Source: Pullulanibacillus sp. KACC 23026 (GTDB lineage: Bacteria > Bacillota > Bacilli > Bacillales > Sporolactobacillaceae). From it: DNA of 64,000 nucleotides. Below, piece after piece: positions 63,255-64,000 of this stretch. The notes under the pieces were generated by a model. That model was given only the letters and a program-made list of their open reading frames with translations. It was not told where the DNA came from and searched no databases. The DNA is taken from the NCBI RefSeq assembly GCF_029094525.1, contig NZ_CP119107.1, positions 1,674,001 to 1,738,000 of the forward strand, written 5' to 3'. Made by a program: the position numbers and the translations under genes. Within the stretch, counting starts at the first letter, position 1. Every line of letters begins with the position of its first letter.

Positions 63255-64000
63255 GTGGAAGCGGTGCTCTCTATCTTACCTAAGGATCTAAGTGACCGTA
63301 TTCGAAACCTTGTTGAACAAAAAACGATAACTCTTGAAGAAATCCGACTCCGACTTCATCGTCCAATTGAACTGATGGGGACTGGACAAGTCCTCTATTT
63401 AGATCAGCAGCGCCTACTGACCTCACAAGATATGAAAGTCCTAATGGGAAACCTCAGTGCTTACTCTCTTTATACGTTGGAAGAGGAATTAAAAAGAGGC
63501 TATGTGACCATTAGCGGCGGCCACCGAGTCGGTATAAATGGCAAGGTGGTTACCGAAGGAAGTCATGTGAAGATGATCCGTGACGTCAGTTCCCTGAACA
63601 TACGGATTGCCAGGGAGAAAATTGGCGTGGCAGAGCCGCTTGCCCATTTTCTTTTTGATAAAGGACAGTGGTTAAGCACCTTAGTAATTGGTTCACCGCA
63701 AACAGGAAAGACGACCCTTTTGCGCGATCTAGCACGCGTCATCAGCAGTGGATTGGAGAAACGTGCGCCACATAAGGTTGGCATTGTGGACGAGCGTTCA
63801 GAAATTGCGGGCTGTATCAGAGGGGTACCGCAGAACACATTTGGCATTCGAGTGGATGTCCTCGATGCCTGTCCGAAAGCGGAAGGCATGATGATGATGA
63901 TTCGTTCCATGAGTCCGGATGTCCTAATTGTGGACGAGATCGGCAGGCAAGAAGATACGGAAGCCATGCTCGAAGCTTTAAATGCAGGTGTCTCTGTTAT
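63255..64000 (+). CDS. spoIIIAA: Stage III sporulation ATPase SpoIIIAA (3' end outside)
   Basis: About 248 codons to the right edge. GTG start with TAGGAGG upstream. Walker A region GSPQTGKTTLLRDLARV near residue 141 and Walker B DVLIVDEIGRQEDTEA near 220; IVDERSEIAGC between them. This secretion-ATPase-like protein drives the mother cell-forespore channel. It opens the spoIIIA operon, confirming a spore former. Confidence 0.95.
   Translation, partial: MEAVLSILPKDLSDRIRNLVEQKTITLEEIRLRLHRPIELMGTGQVLYLDQQRLLTSQDMKVLMGNLSAYSLYTLEEELKRGYVTISGGHRVGINGKVVTEGSHVKMIRDVSSLNIRIAREKIGVAEPLAHFLFDKGQWLSTLVIGSPQTGKTTLLRDLARVISSGLEKRAPHKVGIVDERSEIAGCIRGVPQNTFGIRVDVLDACPKAEGMMMMIRSMSPDVLIVDEIGRQEDTEAMLEALNAGVSV

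Overview
The window reads as a chromosomal segment of an aerobic, endospore-forming, competence-gene-bearing member of the Bacillales. Low-to-moderate GC, AGGAGG-type ribosome sites, frequent TTG/GTG starts and Rho-independent terminators fit this. So does gene order: from memory it follows the B. subtilis sigA-yqf-yqg-yqh-spoIIIA stretch almost gene for gene. SpoIIIAA, YqfQ, YqgT and the comG operon point to a spore former. I cannot fix the genus; a Sporolactobacillaceae-like relative is only a guess.

Layout. 0-13 kb: 3' end of dnaG, sigA, an inserted acyl-CoA dehydrogenase with its own promoter and CcpA-type site, cytochrome c550, trmK and a Nif3-like gene, ispH, yqfQ, nfo, yqfT, yqfX-like, ispG, a LysM protein and an NfeD-like protein. 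13-21 kb: a DUF1189 gene, a MITE-like repeat, three tRNAs (Met, His, Ile2), sodA, an M3 oligoendopeptidase, an MFS transporter and a class B PBP. 21-27 kb: the phosphate operon pstS-C-A-B-B-phoU behind a textbook PhoP box. 27-38 kb: yqzC/yqzD-like genes, rpmG (zinc-free form), 5-formyl-THF cyclo-ligase, mobA, a transposase relic, glucokinase, yqgT, an MBL hydrolase, a methyltransferase and mgsR with a sigma-B-type promoter. 38.6-43.4 kb: the comG pilus operon with aroK and yqzE at its end. 45-50.8 kb: patA-like aminotransferase, thioesterase, moaA, yqhG and yqhH. 51-55 kb: glycine riboswitch and gcvT-gcvPA-gcvPB. 55-64 kb: yqhL, B12-dependent ribonucleotide reductase nrdJ behind NrdR boxes, mntR, yqhP, yqhQ, yqhR, aroQ, efp and the start of spoIIIAA.

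How the parts work together. The pst genes form one phosphate-starvation unit. The gcv genes form one glycine-responsive unit. comGA to comGG encode the transformation pseudopilus machinery. ispH and ispG are two steps of the MEP isoprenoid pathway; aroK and aroQ are shikimate steps; mobA and moaA are molybdenum-cofactor steps.

The least explained content is intergenic. Five arrays (about 5.65, 9.5, 32.8, 34.7 and 43.9-45.0 kb) have mostly unrelated sequences but repeat with nearly the same 51-52 bp period, and most units carry inverted arms. In two of them the arms change in a compensatory way between units, which argues that pairing is conserved. A sixth array (20.94-21.54 kb) has an 81 bp period with inverted arms. 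All lie 3' of at least one gene. I do not recognise these arrays as a described system, and they are my main candidate for something new.
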